Below are positions 62,245 through 64,000 of a stretch of 64,000 nt of DNA, piece by piece (position 1 is the stretch's first letter; every line of letters starts with the position of its first letter). Made by a program: the position numbers and the translations under genes. A model generated the notes under the pieces. It did no database searches and had not been told where the DNA came from. It was given only the letters and a program-made list of their open reading frames with translations. This DNA is from Chryseobacterium binzhouense. Its GTDB lineage: Bacteria > Bacteroidota > Bacteroidia > Flavobacteriales > Weeksellaceae. The DNA lies in assembly GCF_007474545.1 (NCBI RefSeq), contig NZ_VKOG01000006.1, forward strand, positions 124,001-188,000. Direction: 5' to 3'.

Positions 62245-63507
62245 ATGGAGACACGGGAAAAGATTATTATCATTGGCGGAGGCTTCGCCGGACTTCAGCT
62301 TGCTAAATCTCTCAACAATAAAAATAAAAAAGTAATTGTGCTGGATAAAGTGAATCATCACATGTTTCAGCCTCTTTTTTATCAGGTTGCCTGCGGAAGA
62401 ATTGAGCCGTCCAACATTTCTTTTCCTTTCAGAAAAATTTTTCAGCAGTCCAGAAATACTCAATTCCGCTTAACGGAAGTAAAAGAAATAATTCCATCAC
62501 AAAATAAAGTTATCACAGATGACGCCGAATTTACTTACGACAAACTAATCATTGCTACAGGATGTAAAACCAATTTTTTCGGCAACAAAGAATTAGAAAC
62601 TAAAGCTTTCGGTATGAAAAATACACAGGAGGCGATCGGCATCAGAAATCATGTGCTGATGACTTTTGAAAAGCTTATTCTCGAAAAAAGCCGCAGCGAT
62701 GACGGAAACTGGAATATTGTCATCGTAGGAAGCGGACCTACCGGCGTAGAATTAGCAGGAGCTTTTTCTGAGATGAAAAAAGAAATTCTTCCGCGTGATT
62801 ATCCTTACATGAATTTTAATCAGTTGGAAATTATTCTGGTAAGCTCTACTGAAAAGCCTTTGGCGGTGATGAGCAAGGAAGCGCAGGACAAATCCGAACA
62901 GTATCTAAAAGAACTTGGTGTAAAATTCATGAGCGGTGAAGTAGTAACCGACTATGATGGTGACAAAGTTTACCTAAGAAGCGGTAAAGAGATCCCTTCT
63001 AACAATGTCATCTGGGCAGCAGGAGTTACAGGAAATGTGATTGATGGTTTTCCCGCCGAAAATCTTATAAGAAACCGGTATATTGTAGACCGCTTTAACA
63101 AAGTGAAAGGTTACGATAATATCTATGCCATAGGTGATATTGCTTACATGGAAACCCCAAAATATCCACAGGGTCATCCGCAGGTTGCCAATGTAGCCAT
63201 CAATCAGGCCAAAAATTTAGGAAGAAATTTCCTCCGGAAAAACAAGTCCGAATGGGTAGAATATGAATATAAAGATCAGGGTTCTCTGGCGACAATAGGA
63301 AAACACAGAGCCGTTGTAGATTTACCTTTTATAAAATTTCAGGGACTTTTCGCATGGTATTTTTGGATGTTTCTTCATTTAATGCTTATTTTGAGCGTCC
63401 GAAATAAACTGGCAATATTTTTTAACTGGATGTGGAGCTATTTTAATAAAGATTCTTCATTACGTTTAATAATTGCCCCAAACAAGAAAAACAGCACACA
63501 GCAATGA
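62245..63507 (+). CDS. ndh: Type II NADH dehydrogenase (NDH-2)
   Basis: Non-pumping NADH:quinone oxidoreductase on the inner face of the cytoplasmic membrane. 420 residues from the ATG at 62245; a TTG three codons earlier falls within the -7 element and is rejected. FAD fold [19 protein letters not shown] fold [30 protein letters not shown] (second FAD motif), and hydrophobic/amphipathic C-terminus [31 protein letters not shown] for membrane attachment. [16 protein letters not shown] is conserved in the family. Overlaps trmD by 4 bp (ATGA). Confidence 0.9.
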   Translation: METREKIIIIGGGFAGLQLAKSLNNKNKKVIVLDKVNHHMFQPLFYQVACGRIEPSNISFPFRKIFQQSRNTQFRLTEVKEIIPSQNKVITDDAEFTYDKLIIATGCKTNFFGNKELETKAFGMKNTQEAIGIRNHVLMTFEKLILEKSRSDDGNWNIVIVGSGPTGVELAGAFSEMKKEILPRDYPYMNFNQLEIILVSSTEKPLAVMSKEAQDKSEQYLKELGVKFMSGEVVTDYDGDKVYLRSGKEIPSNNVIWAAGVTGNVIDGFPAENLIRNRYIVDRFNKVKGYDNIYAIGDIAYMETPKYPQGHPQVANVAINQAKNLGRNFLRKNKSEWVEYEYKDQGSLATIGKHRAVVDLPFIKFQGLFAWYFWMFLHLMLILSVRNKLAIFFNWMWSYFNKDSSLRLIIAPNKKNSTQQ

Positions 63508-64000
63508 GAATTGATATCATAAGCGTACTTCCTGAACTTATGGAAAGTCCGTTTAAAACTTCTATTTTGAAAAGAGCAGTAGATAAAGGAATTGTAGAAG
63601 TACATTTTCATCAGTTAAGAGACTGGTCGGTCAACAAACACAGGCAAATTGATGATGAACCTTATGGTGGCGGCGCAGGAATGGTAATGATGGTAGAGCC
63701 TTTAGACAAGTGTATTTCTGAGCTTAAATCTCAGCGTAATTATGATGAGATCATCTATCTTACTCCGGATGGCGAAACTTTAAATCAAAAAATGGCTAAC
63801 TCGCTATCCATCAAAAAAAATCTTATTTTCTTGTGCGGTCACTATAAAGGAATTGACCAGCGCGTAAGAGATCTTCATATTACTAAAGAAATTTCTATTG
63901 GAGATTTTGTTCTTACAGGTGGAGAATTAGCAGCTTGTGTTTTAGCTGATTCTATTATCCGACTGGTTCCTGGAGTTTTGAATGATGAGCAAAGCGCACT
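63504..64000 (+). CDS. trmD: tRNA (guanine-N1-)-methyltransferase TrmD (5' part)
   Basis: Methylates G37 of tRNAs with S-adenosylmethionine, preventing frameshifts. The frame starts at ATG 63504, overlapping the ndh stop, and is open to the window end (165 codons). [69 protein letters not shown] and [30 protein letters not shown] are the trefoil-knot SPOUT signatures, with the Asp in GDFVLTGGE near the end of the visible part. Partial only because of the window edge. Confidence 0.95.
   Translation, partial: MRIDIISVLPELMESPFKTSILKRAVDKGIVEVHFHQLRDWSVNKHRQIDDEPYGGGAGMVMMVEPLDKCISELKSQRNYDEIIYLTPDGETLNQKMANSLSIKKNLIFLCGHYKGIDQRVRDLHITKEISIGDFVLTGGELAACVLADSIIRLVPGVLNDEQSA

Overview
The window is ordinary chromosome from a flavobacterium of the Chryseobacterium type (Bacteroidota, Weeksellaceae). 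Grounds: AT-rich DNA; promoters with the Bacteroidota -7 motif TAnnTTTG in front of many genes; two secreted proteins with type IX secretion (T9SS) sorting tails; several surface proteins starting 'AQVGIGT..P' or ending in a 'P..GMMVYD' module, both typical of Chryseobacterium; and S9 and M1 peptidases of flavobacterial type. Genus is inferred, not tested. No rRNA, CRISPR array, prophage or complete insertion sequence is visible.

Layout. 1-2.3 kb: 3' part of icmF (fused isobutyryl-CoA mutase). 2.4-6.5 kb: secreted or hypothetical proteins, a PP-loop ATPase and a possible lipoprotein gene without a normal start codon. 6.8-10.2 kb: nhaA, then a minus-strand MscS/DUF389 pair. 10.3-14 kb: a penicillin-binding-like lipoprotein and a PadR regulator with three tandem paralogous membrane proteins. 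14.1-15.8 kb: ruvC, a conserved small protein, rpsT and two identical tRNA-Glu genes. 16-17.5 kb: surface protein. 17.6-19.8 kb: a minus-strand metal/redox cluster (secreted SOD, SCO, YHS lipoprotein, Cys-rich small protein). 19.9-26 kb: aroQ, yidC, pyrG, radA. 26-33 kb: T9SS metalloprotease, ACP phosphodiesterase, a RelE-type toxin-antitoxin pair overlapping a DUF6702 gene, HupE/UreJ-like protein, M1 peptidase. 33.3-35.3 kb: groES-groEL.

35.4-37.9 kb is the one clearly accessory stretch: an AbiC-like membrane protein, a truncated lipoprotein gene, three copies of a 30-bp REP-like element, a direct-repeat block open as one long minus-strand frame, a 16-bp perfect inverted repeat, a frameshifted acetyltransferase and a C-terminal gene remnant. 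37.9-41.2 kb: alpha-amylase, dinB, TlpA-like lipoprotein. 41.3-46.7 kb: two co-oriented surface proteins, one a 1350-residue DUF11/Ig-like/cadherin-like protein, and a His/Lys-rich secreted protein. 47-51.2 kb: lpxK, truA, a small membrane protein and an MsbA-type ABC exporter. 51.4-57.2 kb: a small protein, DUF3575 barrel, T9SS protein, DUF2200 protein, DPP IV, YceI. 57.3-64 kb: a carboxypeptidase-regulatory-domain protein, pfkA-gapA (glycolysis), a membrane-protein gene with an in-frame stop at codon 9, GH25 lysozyme, ndh and the 5' part of trmD.

The points most worth following up are the repeat-rich 36-37 kb stretch, the toxin-antitoxin pair fused by overlaps to DUF6702, the PadR/tripled membrane protein cassette, the small Cys-rich protein upstream of YHS/SCO/SOD, and a set of promoters placed so close to start codons (ruvC, dinB, lpxK, ndh) that leaderless mRNAs are predicted. 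I saw no system I can confidently call new.
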